Positions 1 through 8,227 of a stretch of 64,000 nt of DNA are shown here, in pieces. Source of the stretch: Halobacteriales archaeon YIM A00013 (GTDB taxonomy: Archaea > Halobacteriota > Halobacteria > Halobacteriales > Haloarculaceae); assembly GCA_025041195.1 (NCBI GenBank), contig JAKCFM010000002.1, forward strand, positions 434,001 to 498,000, in the 5' to 3' direction. The notes below the pieces were generated by a model. It ran no database searches. It was given only the letters and a program-made list of their open reading frames with translations, and was not told the origin of the DNA. Made by a program: the position numbers and the translations under genes. Each line of letters starts with the position of its first letter. Position 1 is the first letter of the stretch.

Positions 1-276
1 CGGAAATCCGCTAAATACCGTTATTACCCCATAATAACCCCTTCTGTGTACTGATGGTATGATCTGTCACCCCAGTATATGCGACCAGGGAAGATATAAA
101 TGAGTAGATTTTTGAGCACACTCAACCAGGTGAGCACCTGCCAGAGACGGCTGCGGTTCACGACTGACGGAGCAATCGTATTCGAACGCAACCAACACGG
201 CAGAGTTGTTCGGATTTGAGAACGTCGCGGAATACTAGCAACAATACTTAACCGTCTTGAGTGGCCATTGCTACCA

Positions 277-702
277 ATGGACGACGTATTCGTTGGCAGC
301 CTCATGTCATCTCCAGTACATACTGCGCAGCCAGACAGTTCGTTACAGACGGCCGCAAATCAGATGCTCGCGCACGGTATTAGCTCGGTGATCATTGTTG
401 ACGACGAGGGGCATCTCGAAGGGATACTGACGACGACGGATTTCATCGATCGGTTCGCGGTTGGATCGACTGATCCGAACACACCCGTCGCAGCTGCGAT
501 GAGTACCGAGGTGATCACAACAACAGTTCACGAGCCGATCCAGGACATCGCAGAGTTGATGGTCGAAGAAGGGTTCCACCACGTGCCAGTGCTTGACGAC
601 GAGTCGGTGGTTGGCGTGATCACCACGATCGATCTCGCGGTGTTCCTTTCCGGGAAATCGTCGGTGAGCTCACCAGAACTGATGGATACCTTCTCGTTCT
701 AG
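277..702 (+). CDS. Two-CBS-domain protein
   Basis: A 141-residue protein made of two tandem CBS repeats (roughly residues 5-60 and 70-128). Each contains the usual pattern of a hydrophobic strand followed by an Asp/Gly turn, as in VIIVDDEGHLEGILTTTD and HVPVLDDESVVGVITTIDL. CBS pairs usually bind adenosine nucleotides and regulate partner proteins; no catalytic domain is fused here, so the partner is unknown. A TTG nine bases upstream is possible, but ATG at 277 is preferred because a TATA-like tacttaacc lies about 25-30 bases before it, fitting a leaderless transcript. The stop overlaps the stop of the convergent UspA gene within the shared palindrome CTAG. Confidence 0.88.
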   Translation: MDDVFVGSLMSSPVHTAQPDSSLQTAANQMLAHGISSVIIVDDEGHLEGILTTTDFIDRFAVGSTDPNTPVAAAMSTEVITTTVHEPIQDIAELMVEEGFHHVPVLDDESVVGVITTIDLAVFLSGKSSVSSPELMDTFSF

Positions 703-1604
703 CCAGTTGATTCGATCGGTTCGGAGACTGTGAGTACGGGCACCGCAACCGAACGGATGGTTCGTGCAACCACGCCACCGATTGCCCCTCGTTTGAGACC
801 GCTTTGGCCACGTGCTCCCATCACGAGACAGTCGGCACCGATTTCGTTCGCGTGGGTGTTGATTTCGGCTTCAGGAATCCCAACTCTCATCGCTTCTGTG
901 AGCGCGACGTCGTGTGTGTCAGCGAGTGACTCTGCGTAATCGAGCGCCGTTCGGCCGTCGCGTTCGAGGCGACGTCGATACGTTTTCCAGCTCCGATTGG
1001 GCGGCGGATGTGTCGTGTATGCGAGTTCGTTAATGACGAACAGCGCATGAACCGTCGCATCGAGTTGCTCCGCAAGCGTTATGGCCGTTCTAACACCCGC
1101 TTTTGCACTCTCACTCCCATCAGTTGCCACCAGAATCGTCTCGTAATCGACCGTTCGCACCGACTCAGGAGACAGTTCAAGCGGCGGCCCGCTTCGAGTG
1201 ATGATCGGACTGGATGCCTCCCGGATGAGTTGGAGCGCGACGCTTCCCAACACGTACTGAATGAGTGCCCCACGGCCGCGACTGCCGAGAACAAGACAAT
1301 CAATCGACTTCTCGTCGGCGTATTCGAGTAGTTGGTCTCCCGGCGGCCCATCAAGCACAGCTTCGACTGTTTGGACACCACTCTCAGCAGCTACTGCTAC
1401 GAGACGGTCAATCGCTTCGCGACTGGCCGTCTGTTGTGCGCGAAGCGTTCCCGGTCCAACCGGGAGCCGATCGCGAAGCCCGGTATCGACGACCGACACG
1501 ACGTGCGCCGTCGCATCTAGCCGGTGAGCGAGTGCCAATCCGTGAATACACGCTGCCTCACTCGTCTCGCCCCCGTCGGTCGCGAGTAACACCGACTCGA
1601 ACAT
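699..1604 (-). CDS. Tandem universal stress protein (UspA)
   Basis: A 301-residue protein with two UspA domains. The first begins MFESVLLATDGG and carries the nucleotide-binding style GSRGRGALIQYVLGSVA. The second begins YETILVATDGSESA and carries GARGQSGLKRGAIGGV. UspA proteins are cytoplasmic ATP-binding stress proteins, and haloarchaea encode many. An in-frame ATG ten codons upstream (1634) is the alternative start; 1604 is chosen because the Usp fold starts there directly. It converges on the CBS gene. A second tandem UspA lies at 40825. No operon partner is visible. Confidence 0.88.
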   Translation of the reverse strand: MFESVLLATDGGETSEAACIHGLALAHRLDATAHVVSVVDTGLRDRLPVGPGTLRAQQTASREAIDRLVAVAAESGVQTVEAVLDGPPGDQLLEYADEKSIDCLVLGSRGRGALIQYVLGSVALQLIREASSPIITRSGPPLELSPESVRTVDYETILVATDGSESAKAGVRTAITLAEQLDATVHALFVINELAYTTHPPPNRSWKTYRRRLERDGRTALDYAESLADTHDVALTEAMRVGIPEAEINTHANEIGADCLVMGARGQSGLKRGAIGGVVARTIRSVAVPVLTVSEPIESTG

Positions 1605-1685
1605 ATATCGATTTCTTTCGATAGCTGTAGTCATAAATTCGATGTCGGTGGAAAATTGCTAACAAAAGGTGTAAACAGCCGCGTA

Positions 1686-1695
1686 TCGGGTGACC
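1686..1695 (-). repeat. Inverted 10-bp end motif, tnpB side
   Basis: On the minus strand this reads GGTCACCCGA, identical to 3535-3544 on the plus strand. It lies 20 bases past the tnpB stop, inside a longer imperfect stem (AGCCGC near 1678 pairing with GCGGCT near 1698). It is probably part of the right end of the element, where the subterminal hairpin and the 3' end of the guide RNA of TnpB elements are normally found. Confidence 0.45.
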
Positions 1696-1714
1696 GGCGG
1701 CTTTTGTAATTCCC

Positions 1715-3031
1715 TCAGTTCAACACTCCGCGCGCCGCAAGTTGCGCGGATGAGGTCGGGCGGCTTACGTCTCGCCCCGACCCGCACAGGCTCACCAACC
1801 TCACCGACGGTTGGGTTTTGCGAGTGCGGTAATTATCGTCCTGTTCGTCACCATTCGATATACGGCGGACACCGCGCCACGCGACGTTCACGCTCGCGTT
1901 CCGGTCGGCGTGGTCCTGCTTCACCGAACAGTCGTCGTTCGTACAGACGAACCGATGGCCTGTCCGGTAACTCCGTTCGCCGCAACAGGAACAGGTCTTT
2001 GAGTTGTAGTAGGCGTCAACCTCAAACGTCGGTATTTCCGCCCACTCTGCCTTGTACTCGACTTGGTCCTGTAACGCACGGAACGGTAAGCGGTGGAGAC
2101 GGCGGTTCATGAACGTCCCATAATCCATACCGTCACGGATACCGCTCATGTCCTCGAACACAATTGTCGGCGCGTCAAAGTGTCCTGCGAACTCGACAAC
2201 TGCGGCCGAGATTCGGTGGAGAACCCAATTGACGTACCGCTCTTCCTTGTCTCCGATATGGCGGTATACCGAGTGCTGGACGGACTCTTGGCACCGACGA
2301 CTAATGTCATGAAGGCGCGTCCGTTCGCCCTTCGCGGGACCGTAATCGAGTACAAGCGTCCCTTTGGTGGCGAACGTTTCGCGGTTCAGTGCCGTGAGTG
2401 CAACGTTCCGTTCGTTGATGTCCACGCCGATGACCGTCTTGGCGTCCGATTTGTTGGGCACGTCGGCGTCGTACTGTATCGGGACATGTAGGTAGTACAC
2501 GCCCTCTCGATACAGGACTTCGGCCTGCCCGAATCCATAATCGCCGTCGGTCTCCGCGAGTGCTTCATTCAGCAACTCGATGCCCCCACGTTGGCCACGC
2601 AGGAATCCAGAGACCTTCTTGTAGGGCTTCGCACTGATGGAGAACCCTATTCGACCATCCTCCCGAACATTCAGCCGGTATCCCTCCCCGTGCGCCATGA
2701 CGAGAGGGAACGCACCATTCTTATCCGTCGAAGGCGCGCCCGGTTCTGGGTGTTCCTCGGGGTTATCCAGCGAAAGCCACTGCGAACGGAGTTCTTGGTA
2801 CGAACCCCACGTCGAGAGGGCTTTCCCAACGACCGCGCACTTGTTGTTGGCGAGGTACTCGTCGGGCTTGATGTGTCGCTGGATATCGGTCCGCGACAAC
2901 CCCCGTTGTTTGAGTTCGATACTCCGGTTAAACACTTCCCGGGAGGTGTATCGGGCGTCCTTCAACCAAGAGCGTTCGCCCTCTTCGATGTGAAGGCGGA
3001 ACTGTTTCGTCTTGGTCGGGGGCGACGCCAT
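1715..3031 (-). CDS. tnpB: RNA-guided endonuclease TnpB (IS605 OrfB family)
   Basis: A 438-residue TnpB. The three RuvC acidic residues are present: GVDINERN near residue 203, FEDMSG near 292, and DHADRNAS near 372. The last follows a four-Cys zinc ribbon (CSCCG near 345, CTNDDC near 361). Nothing is truncated, so the nuclease is probably active. TnpB proteins are programmed by a guide RNA transcribed across the 3' end of their own gene. The reading frame stays open upstream to 3100, but the start at MASPPTKTKQ (3031) fits the family, and a longer form would overlap tnpA. Its transposase partner next door is broken, so the nuclease may persist alone. Confidence 0.9.
   Translation of the reverse strand: MASPPTKTKQFRLHIEEGERSWLKDARYTSREVFNRSIELKQRGLSRTDIQRHIKPDEYLANNKCAVVGKALSTWGSYQELRSQWLSLDNPEEHPEPGAPSTDKNGAFPLVMAHGEGYRLNVREDGRIGFSISAKPYKKVSGFLRGQRGGIELLNEALAETDGDYGFGQAEVLYREGVYYLHVPIQYDADVPNKSDAKTVIGVDINERNVALTALNRETFATKGTLVLDYGPAKGERTRLHDISRRCQESVQHSVYRHIGDKEERYVNWVLHRISAAVVEFAGHFDAPTIVFEDMSGIRDGMDYGTFMNRRLHRLPFRALQDQVEYKAEWAEIPTFEVDAYYNSKTCSCCGERSYRTGHRFVCTNDDCSVKQDHADRNASVNVAWRGVRRISNGDEQDDNYRTRKTQPSVRLVSLCGSGRDVSRPTSSAQLAARGVLN
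1728..1749 (-). other. GC-rich palindrome at tnpB 3' end, possible guide-RNA scaffold
   Basis: CCGCGC at 1728-1733 pairs with GCGCGG at 1744-1749, within the last twelve codons of tnpB. Structured RNA spanning the 3' end of tnpB is typical of TnpB guide RNAs. The RNA itself is inferred and not visible as a separate gene. Confidence 0.35.
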
Positions 3032-3090
3032 ATTAGCAATGCATATACCCGTTGTGTTTCGATAACCGACTACCGGAGACATGCCCATCG

Positions 3091-3505
3091 GTGAGTACAT
3101 GCAAGTACCATTTCGTTTGGTGTCGTCAATCGGAGATTGACTGCTAGCAAATCTTCGATTTGCGATGTCCGAAGTATCGCCATTCGATTCTTGAGTACAT
3201 CGAGGACGAACTCACCGAGATGTTGCACGAGACCGCAGAGAGGTTCGACCACGAGATTTTCTCCATCGAAATCGCCCCTGACCACGTCCATCTGTTCGTC
3301 CAAACAGACCCGTCGCAGCCCCTCGGAGGTGGCCAAGCAACTCAAGGAATACTCGGGACGATGGATATTGGAACGGCACCCAGAGTTGTGCGAGGAGTTC
3401 TTCTGGGGTAGTGGTCTCTGGAAGAACGGGTACTACGTCGGCACAACTGGGAACGTCGCGGCGGATGTCGTACAACGGTATATCGACGAGACCGAACACA
3501 CCTAA
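3091..3505 (+). pseudogene. tnpA: Degraded IS200-type transposase TnpA
   Basis: From a GTG at 3091 the frame reads MSTCKYHFVWC, the usual TnpA beginning. A 45-bp in-frame insertion (3124-3168) with a TAG stop follows, after which the protein resumes as PKYRHSILEYIEDEL. The HUH motif (APDHVHLFV) is intact. At the run CCCC (3319-3322) one extra base shifts the frame. The remainder, SEVAKQLKEYSGRWIL to ADVVQRYIDETEHT with the expected catalytic Tyr in QRYID, continues one frame over. With one stop and one frameshift the gene is almost certainly inactive, though all family motifs survive, so the damage is recent. Confidence 0.85.
3124..3168 (+). repeat. 45-bp double-hairpin insertion in tnpA
   Basis: The insert splits HFVWC from PKYRH and leaves TGT at both borders (3121-3123 and 3166-3168). 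It holds two small hairpins with three-base loops: TCAATC-GGA-GATTGA (3126-3140) and CAAATC-TTC-GATTTG (3148-3162). A TAG stop (3145-3147) lies between them. Its length is a multiple of three. It could be a tiny mobile palindromic element; no second copy was noticed in this window. Confidence 0.6.
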
Positions 3506-3529
3506 GCTGGCGAGTGTACGCTATTCACC

Positions 3530-3551
3530 CCCCGGGTCACCCGACCCGGGG
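3530..3551. other. Perfect 9-bp hairpin, IS end or tnpA terminator
   Basis: CCCCGGGTC (3530-3538) and GACCCGGGG (3543-3551) flank a four-base loop, 25 bases past the tnpA stop and followed by a T-rich stretch. Subterminal hairpins recognised by TnpA are expected at this place in IS605-family elements. It would also work as a transcript terminator. Confidence 0.6.
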
Positions 3552-3600
3552 AACTCTCGCTGCTCTTTCTTTAGACTGCTCAGCATAGAACGGACGAACC

Positions 3601-3924
3601 ATGTCGTGGTTGACGCTGATTATCGCAGGACTGTTCGAGATCGGCTGGGCGATCGGTCTCGAATACTCGGAGGGATTCACGCGGCCGATCCCAACCGTTG
3701 GCACCGTTATTGCACTGATCATCAGCATGCTGTTGCTGGCATCCGCTGTCAGAACGCTTCCAATCGGGACGGCATACGCTGTCTGGACCGGAATCGGTGC
3801 CGTCGGTACCGCACTGTTGGGGATCGCCCTCTTCGACGAACCAGCGTCGATCAGTCGTCTCTTTTTCATTGGCGTCATCATAGCCGGCATCGTCGGCCTC
3901 GACCTCTCATCTGCAACACACTGA
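3601..3924 (+). CDS. Small multidrug resistance exporter, SugE/Gdx type
   Basis: A 107-residue inner-membrane protein with four transmembrane helices, the full length for the SMR family. Glu13 in [19 protein letters not shown] is the conserved coupling residue. The WAIGLKY-like and [16 protein letters not shown] segments match the SugE/Gdx subgroup rather than EmrE. Gdx proteins are known to exchange guanidinium for protons, so guanidinium export is the best guess. The start lies only about 50 bases from the hairpin at the IS end, so its promoter must lie in or next to the element. No riboswitch was recognised upstream. Confidence 0.85.
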   Translation: MSWLTLIIAGLFEIGWAIGLEYSEGFTRPIPTVGTVIALIISMLLLASAVRTLPIGTAYAVWTGIGAVGTALLGIALFDEPASISRLFFIGVIIAGIVGLDLSSATH

Positions 3925-3985
3925 TCGATACTCCCGTGGGATATGCGTGAATATTTGTCTACGGATCGACTAGTGTTCGTTATCT

Positions 3986-4162
3986 ATGGCGGTATTCGAG
4001 GTGTTTCAGGACAAACGATCGGAATGGCGGTGGCGACTCGTCGCATCGAACGGCAACATCATCGCAGACAGCGGCGAGGGCTACCGATCCAAACAGGGCG
4101 TTCTCCGCGGGATCGAGAGCGTGAAAAACAACGCTCCAGAAGCCGACATTCACGTCGAGTAG
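3986..4162 (+). CDS. Small DUF1508 (YegP/HVO_2922-like) protein
   Basis: A 58-residue protein starting MAVFEVFQDKRSEWRWRLVA and containing GNIIADSGEGYRSKQGVLRGIESVK. This is the DUF1508 pattern: a short beta-hairpin with W-R-WRL, then NG..IA.SGEGY..K....GI.SVK. One copy of the repeat is present, as is usual in haloarchaea. The family is small, cytoplasmic and of unknown biochemical role. It stands alone between the SMR exporter and the antiporter. Recognition by motif is strong even though the gene is short. Confidence 0.85.
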   Translation: MAVFEVFQDKRSEWRWRLVASNGNIIADSGEGYRSKQGVLRGIESVKNNAPEADIHVE

Positions 4163-4430
4163 CCACACGGACACGCGCTTGCAGCCATCTCTTCCCGTAT
4201 CGACCGAATTCACGGCCGTACCGTCCGCTCTGTTGTAATTTCGCGTCCAGCCGGAAAACGCAGTAATTTCGAAGTAGAAGCCCTGACTTCGATGATTTCG
4301 ACGGGTAGAGCGTAATCTTGTGGATTATAGGTGCGCCCCCCGTCCCCCCAAACAGCAATATGCACGAACACAGTGACAGACCGTTCGGTGCACCGACAAC
4401 AGACGACGCCGCAAATCTGGAGAAGTGGCT

Positions 4431-5801
4431 ATGAGCAACAGTTCACTCCGTGCACTTGGCCTCGCGGTTGCGCTCACCATTCCGTGGGTACTGCTGTGGC
4501 TCTGTTCGACGGTGCTCCCACCGCTTGGATTCCATCCTCCAGTGACGTTGCACGCGCTTGGCCCGTCTGCTGTGGTGGCCGTGAGCGGCCTTGCAGTCCT
4601 TGGTGGTGCGTTTTTGCTCGCCTGGGCAGCAGAAACGGCAGAAAAAGACGTTCCACGGGCGTTTGCCATCGCAGTGCTCGCCATTCTGGCTGTTGCCCCT
4701 GAGTACGCTGTCGACGCCCTGTACGCCTGGAACGCCGGTATCTACGAGGGAACACAGCGAGGAATTGAGGCCGGTAATCTGGCCGTCGCGAACATGACCG
4801 GCGCAAATCGTATCCTCATCGGCATTGGCTGGGCGGGGATTGCGCTGTTTACCGTGTTACGAGCCGGTGCAGCGTCCGATCCGGCCGTTCAGTCACGATC
4901 TGGATGGCTCCGGAATTCGATCTCGATTGATACGGACATCAGCCTCGATGTCGTGTTTCTGTTTGGGGCGACCGTCTGGGCGTTTTTCGTGCCGTTCAAC
5001 GGCGGGATCGATGCGCTGGACATGCTCATTCTCGTTGGTATTTATGTCATCTACATCCTCGTGGTGTTGCGCGGCGACGTCGAGTCTGAAGAGGCCCACG
5101 TTGGCGTTCCGGCGTATCTGCAGTCATTCCCCAAGCCAAAGCGGATCGGCGCTGTCATCACCCTGTTTCTCTACGCTGGCGCACTGATCTTCACGGCCGT
5201 CGAGCCGTTCGCACACGGGCTCGAAATGATCGGGACCGGCATCGGCGTGCCGTCGTTTTTCATGATCCAGTGGATTGCACCACTCGCATCGGAGTCGCCA
5301 GAACTGATCGTGGTGCTCTATCTGGTGAACAAAGCGCGATCCACGGCCGGATTCAACGCGCTCATCTCCTCGAAGCTCAACCAGTGGACGCTGCTCATTG
5401 GAACGCTCGTGGTTGTCCACTCGCTCGCGCTGGGTGAGTACGGTGTTCTCGCATTCGACGCCAAGCAGGCGGCCGAAATCTGGCTCACCGCCGCACAGTC
5501 GTACTTCGCGCTCGCAATCCTCATCAACTTCCAGATTAGTATCAGGGAGGCAATCGGGCTGCTGGTGCTGTTCGTCACACAGGTGGTGCTCGAATACGCG
5601 CTCATACAGAACCTGATCACGCTCCCGGTGAACAGCCAAGATCTGTTGCTCGTGTTCACGGGAATCTATCTCGTTCTCGGCACCGTTCTGCTGGTGCTGC
5701 GGCGACACGCATTCGTTGAACTGCTCCAACGAACCACCAGAACCGTCACCACGGCGTTCAGTCTCAACAGCGAGACGACGGTCGCTGCTGAGGAGCACTG
5801 A
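4431..5801 (+). CDS. Sodium/calcium exchanger family (CaCA) membrane protein
   Basis: A 456-residue protein with about eleven hydrophobic helices. Two related segments correspond to the alpha repeats of cation/Ca2+ exchangers: PEYAVDALYAWNAG with GNLAVANMTGANRILIG (about residues 84-130), and APLASESPELIVVLYLVNKARSTAGFNALISSKLNQWTLLIG (about 282-325). Acidic residues next to the NMTGAN and SESPE motifs are the expected cation ligands. It probably exports Ca2+ or another cation in exchange for Na+ or H+. GTG at 4425 would add two residues. It is followed by an AT-rich gap and the halocyanin gene. Confidence 0.78.
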   Translation: MSNSSLRALGLAVALTIPWVLLWLCSTVLPPLGFHPPVTLHALGPSAVVAVSGLAVLGGAFLLAWAAETAEKDVPRAFAIAVLAILAVAPEYAVDALYAWNAGIYEGTQRGIEAGNLAVANMTGANRILIGIGWAGIALFTVLRAGAASDPAVQSRSGWLRNSISIDTDISLDVVFLFGATVWAFFVPFNGGIDALDMLILVGIYVIYILVVLRGDVESEEAHVGVPAYLQSFPKPKRIGAVITLFLYAGALIFTAVEPFAHGLEMIGTGIGVPSFFMIQWIAPLASESPELIVVLYLVNKARSTAGFNALISSKLNQWTLLIGTLVVVHSLALGEYGVLAFDAKQAAEIWLTAAQSYFALAILINFQISIREAIGLLVLFVTQVVLEYALIQNLITLPVNSQDLLLVFTGIYLVLGTVLLVLRRHAFVELLQRTTRTVTTAFSLNSETTVAAEEH

Positions 5802-5873
5802 GGAATGCCACCCTTATAATACACCAGAGTATTTCGCAGAAAGAAATATAATGGTGCTGTGCTGAACCATTCT

Positions 5874-6311
5874 ATGCAACGGCGGGCGGTGTTACGCTGG
5901 ACAGTCGGGCTTACCAGTGTTGGTTTGACAGGCTGTGTTGGAAATAGCTCCGACGGTGAGAACACGTACGGTGATTTTTTTGCAGACGTTGATAATTACG
6001 ATGGCGAACGCGATCGGCGAGACTCTGATCGCCCCGTCGTTCGTGTTGGCACGAAAGCCAACGGCGGCCATTTTGGGTTCGATCCACCGGCGATCGTCGT
6101 TACACCGGAGACGACGGTGGTCTGGAAGTGGACGGGAAACGGCGGTCGCCACAACGTCGTCGAGCAATCGGACGCGTTTGCCAGCAAATTCGCCACGGAA
6201 GCGGGCTTTACCTACGAACGGACAATTGCCAACACTGGCGTCTATCCGTACTACTGCAAGCCACACCGCTCGGTCGGGATGAAAGGCGGCGTGCGAGTCG
6301 AGACCGCCTAA
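5874..6311 (+). CDS. Halocyanin-like blue copper lipoprotein
   Basis: A 145-residue exported protein. MQRRAVLRWTVGLTSVGLTGC is a twin-arginine lipoprotein signal with lipobox cysteine Cys21. The cupredoxin domain covers about residues 53-145. The type-1 copper ligands are visible as His93 (GGRHNVV), Cys128, His131 and Met136 (YYCKPHRSVGM). Halocyanins are membrane-anchored one-electron carriers of haloarchaeal respiratory chains. AAATATAAT at 5844-5852 lies 22-30 bases upstream, fitting a leaderless start at 5874. The NosD-like gene 63 bases downstream suggests a common export or copper-related role. Confidence 0.92.
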   Translation: MQRRAVLRWTVGLTSVGLTGCVGNSSDGENTYGDFFADVDNYDGERDRRDSDRPVVRVGTKANGGHFGFDPPAIVVTPETTVVWKWTGNGGRHNVVEQSDAFASKFATEAGFTYERTIANTGVYPYYCKPHRSVGMKGGVRVETA

Positions 6312-6374
6312 CGTGCACTGAAAGTTCAGCATTAATAGAAAAACAAATGATGATACCAATTGTGGAACTTTGCC

Positions 6375-7670
6375 ATGACAGACGATAACACCTCGACAGA
6401 TCTCAGTCGTCGTGCGCTGTTGCGTGCAACCACTGCAGCTGGAGTGCTTGGAACTGGCGTTGCCATGGGGCGATTAGGGGGCGAAAACAATCACGACACT
6501 CCAGCACAGCTGGCCGACCCGAACGAGCCCCGTGCGTACGAAGAGTTTACGGTCCACCGCGTTCCCGAGGCGTATGCAACGATCCAGGACGCAGTCGATG
6601 CGGCGTCGCCACGAGATCTCGTGCTGGTCGGTCCGGGGCGATACCACGAGGAGGTCACGGTGAGCGAGACCCAGCGGCTGACGATCCGTGGAACTGATCG
6701 TAACGAGGTCATGCTCGATGGCGAGGGAACGCGTCACAACGGAATCACCGTGACGGTCGATGGCGTGGTGATTGAGAACCTGACAGTGATGAACTACACG
6801 TATAACGGCGTCTACTGGACGGGCGTTGATGGCTATCGGGGGAGCCATGTGACGGCCGCAAACAACGGCGAGTACGGCATCTACGCGTTTGATTCAGTCA
6901 ATGGGCTGTTCGAGCACTCCTATGCGGCTGGCCACCCGGATTCAGGATTTTACATCGGGCAATGCAATCCGTGTCATGCCCGGATCGAGCAGGTCACCGC
7001 AGAGCGCAACGGCCTCGGCTACTCCGGAACGAACGCCGGTGGCGATCTCGTGATCCGCGACTCCGTCTGGAAACGGAACATGGGTGGTATTGTACCGAAC
7101 ACGCTCGATTCAGAGAAGCTGGCGCCACAGGCTGCCACACGAATCGAGAACAACGAGGTCCATTCGAACAACAATCTGAATGCTCCAGCGAAAGCGTTCG
7201 CGTACGCGGCCTACGGCATCGGTATTGGAATTGCAGGCGGACATGACAATGAGGTCCACAACAATACTGTCTCGAACCACGCAAACTACGGGATCGCCGC
7301 CATTCCGATGTTTGACGCAACAATCTGGCAGCCGGCCGGGAACCTAATCGAGGGAAATCGTGTGGAAGAATCGGGACGCACAGATCTCGCGCTTGGGAGT
7401 CCGAACGACGGTGGAAACCGATTCGAAAACAATTCGGTGAGCTCGACCCGGCCGAGCTGGCTTGACAGCGATGGCGTGTTGGCGAGCGTTTTTGGCTCCA
7501 CAGGTGATCCGTGGGTGACGCTCTCGCAGGGACTGTTGTATCTCCAGACTGAACTCGGTGCGTTTCCACACGGCGATTGGCTTGGCGGCCCTGACCCACC
7601 AAAACAGCCCTCGATGGACGATCCCGAACGACCGCCACGCGAGGCTGTTGGGCCACGGAGGGACCAATGA
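6375..7670 (+). CDS. NosD-like secreted right-handed beta-helix protein
   Basis: A 431-residue protein with a Tat signal (LSRRALLRATTAAGVLGTGVA). Residues about 70-330 are short parallel beta-helix repeats rich in N-G-I and N-N turns, for example DGVVIENLTVMNYTYNGVYW, ENNEVHSNNN and HDNEVHNNTVSNHANYGIAA. This is the NosD/carbohydrate-binding (CASH) fold. NosD proper helps copper maturation of N2O reductase, but no other nos gene is visible, so a copper or polysaccharide role is only suggested by the halocyanin beside it. The stop overlaps the start of the next gene by four bases. Confidence 0.8.
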   Translation: MTDDNTSTDLSRRALLRATTAAGVLGTGVAMGRLGGENNHDTPAQLADPNEPRAYEEFTVHRVPEAYATIQDAVDAASPRDLVLVGPGRYHEEVTVSETQRLTIRGTDRNEVMLDGEGTRHNGITVTVDGVVIENLTVMNYTYNGVYWTGVDGYRGSHVTAANNGEYGIYAFDSVNGLFEHSYAAGHPDSGFYIGQCNPCHARIEQVTAERNGLGYSGTNAGGDLVIRDSVWKRNMGGIVPNTLDSEKLAPQAATRIENNEVHSNNNLNAPAKAFAYAAYGIGIGIAGGHDNEVHNNTVSNHANYGIAAIPMFDATIWQPAGNLIEGNRVEESGRTDLALGSPNDGGNRFENNSVSSTRPSWLDSDGVLASVFGSTGDPWVTLSQGLLYLQTELGAFPHGDWLGGPDPPKQPSMDDPERPPREAVGPRRDQ

Positions 7671-8128
7671 GCGACGATTCTACGCCCGCCGGACTCACTG
7701 ATCGCTTTCGGTCGCAGTTACCGAGTCCAACGACCACCACCGAGAACGGTTACTCGACGGCGATACTCGCCGTCGTTTTCGGCCTGCTCTTTGGGGTGTA
7801 CTGCTCGTGGATCGTCGCCGATTTTTCCGTTCGGTGGCCGGCATTTGCCATCGGCAGTCTCATCGGCATCGGCAGATGTTATGCGCAACCAACCAGGACC
7901 ACAGTGATAACCACCGGGCTCTATCAGCTGTCGGCCGCAATCGCTCTCACACCACTGGTGCTCGCTGGAGGAGGCCTCTACGGCGCCTACGCGCAGGGTG
8001 TTGCCAATCCGTGGCCAACCGCGCTCTCCGAAGCCTTCCTTCTGGCCAGTATCTGCTTTGGCCTGATTGCAGCCCTCATCGCCGGCGGTGGGGCGCTCTT
8101 GGACCACAGATCGAGCGATGTCGAGTGA
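7667..8128 (+). CDS. Four-helix membrane protein of the halocyanin-NosD cluster
   Basis: A 153-residue protein with a short hydrophilic N-terminus followed by about four hydrophobic helices (residues 31-50, 55-70, 82-105, 120-143). No known family was recognised. ATGA is shared with the NosD-like stop, so the two are translationally coupled. This makes the protein a likely membrane partner of the secreted beta-helix protein and possibly of the halocyanin. Function is unknown. Confidence 0.7.
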   Translation: MSDDSTPAGLTDRFRSQLPSPTTTTENGYSTAILAVVFGLLFGVYCSWIVADFSVRWPAFAIGSLIGIGRCYAQPTRTTVITTGLYQLSAAIALTPLVLAGGGLYGAYAQGVANPWPTALSEAFLLASICFGLIAALIAGGGALLDHRSSDVE

Positions 8129-8227
8129 GCGGGGTCGCGGAACGACTGTGCGGCGACCAGTATGTTAGATTGGTTACATGAATGGCTGTCGTTACCAGGA
8201 ATGAACCCGTTACGTACGATGAGACCC

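Larger units (their letters stand above)
1686..3551. mobile_element. IS200/IS605-family element, divergent tnpA (broken) and tnpB (intact)
   Basis: tnpB reads left and a degraded tnpA reads right from a common centre, as in divergent IS605-type elements. The sequence GGTCACCCGA occurs at 3535-3544 on the plus strand and at 1686-1695 on the minus strand, so both flanks carry the same 10 bases in opposite orientation. The right flank also forms a strong hairpin (3530-3551), and a GC-rich palindrome sits in the last codons of tnpB (1728-1749). Exact ends are inferred. Because tnpA is broken, the element should not move by itself unless a related TnpA acts in trans. Confidence 0.75.
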
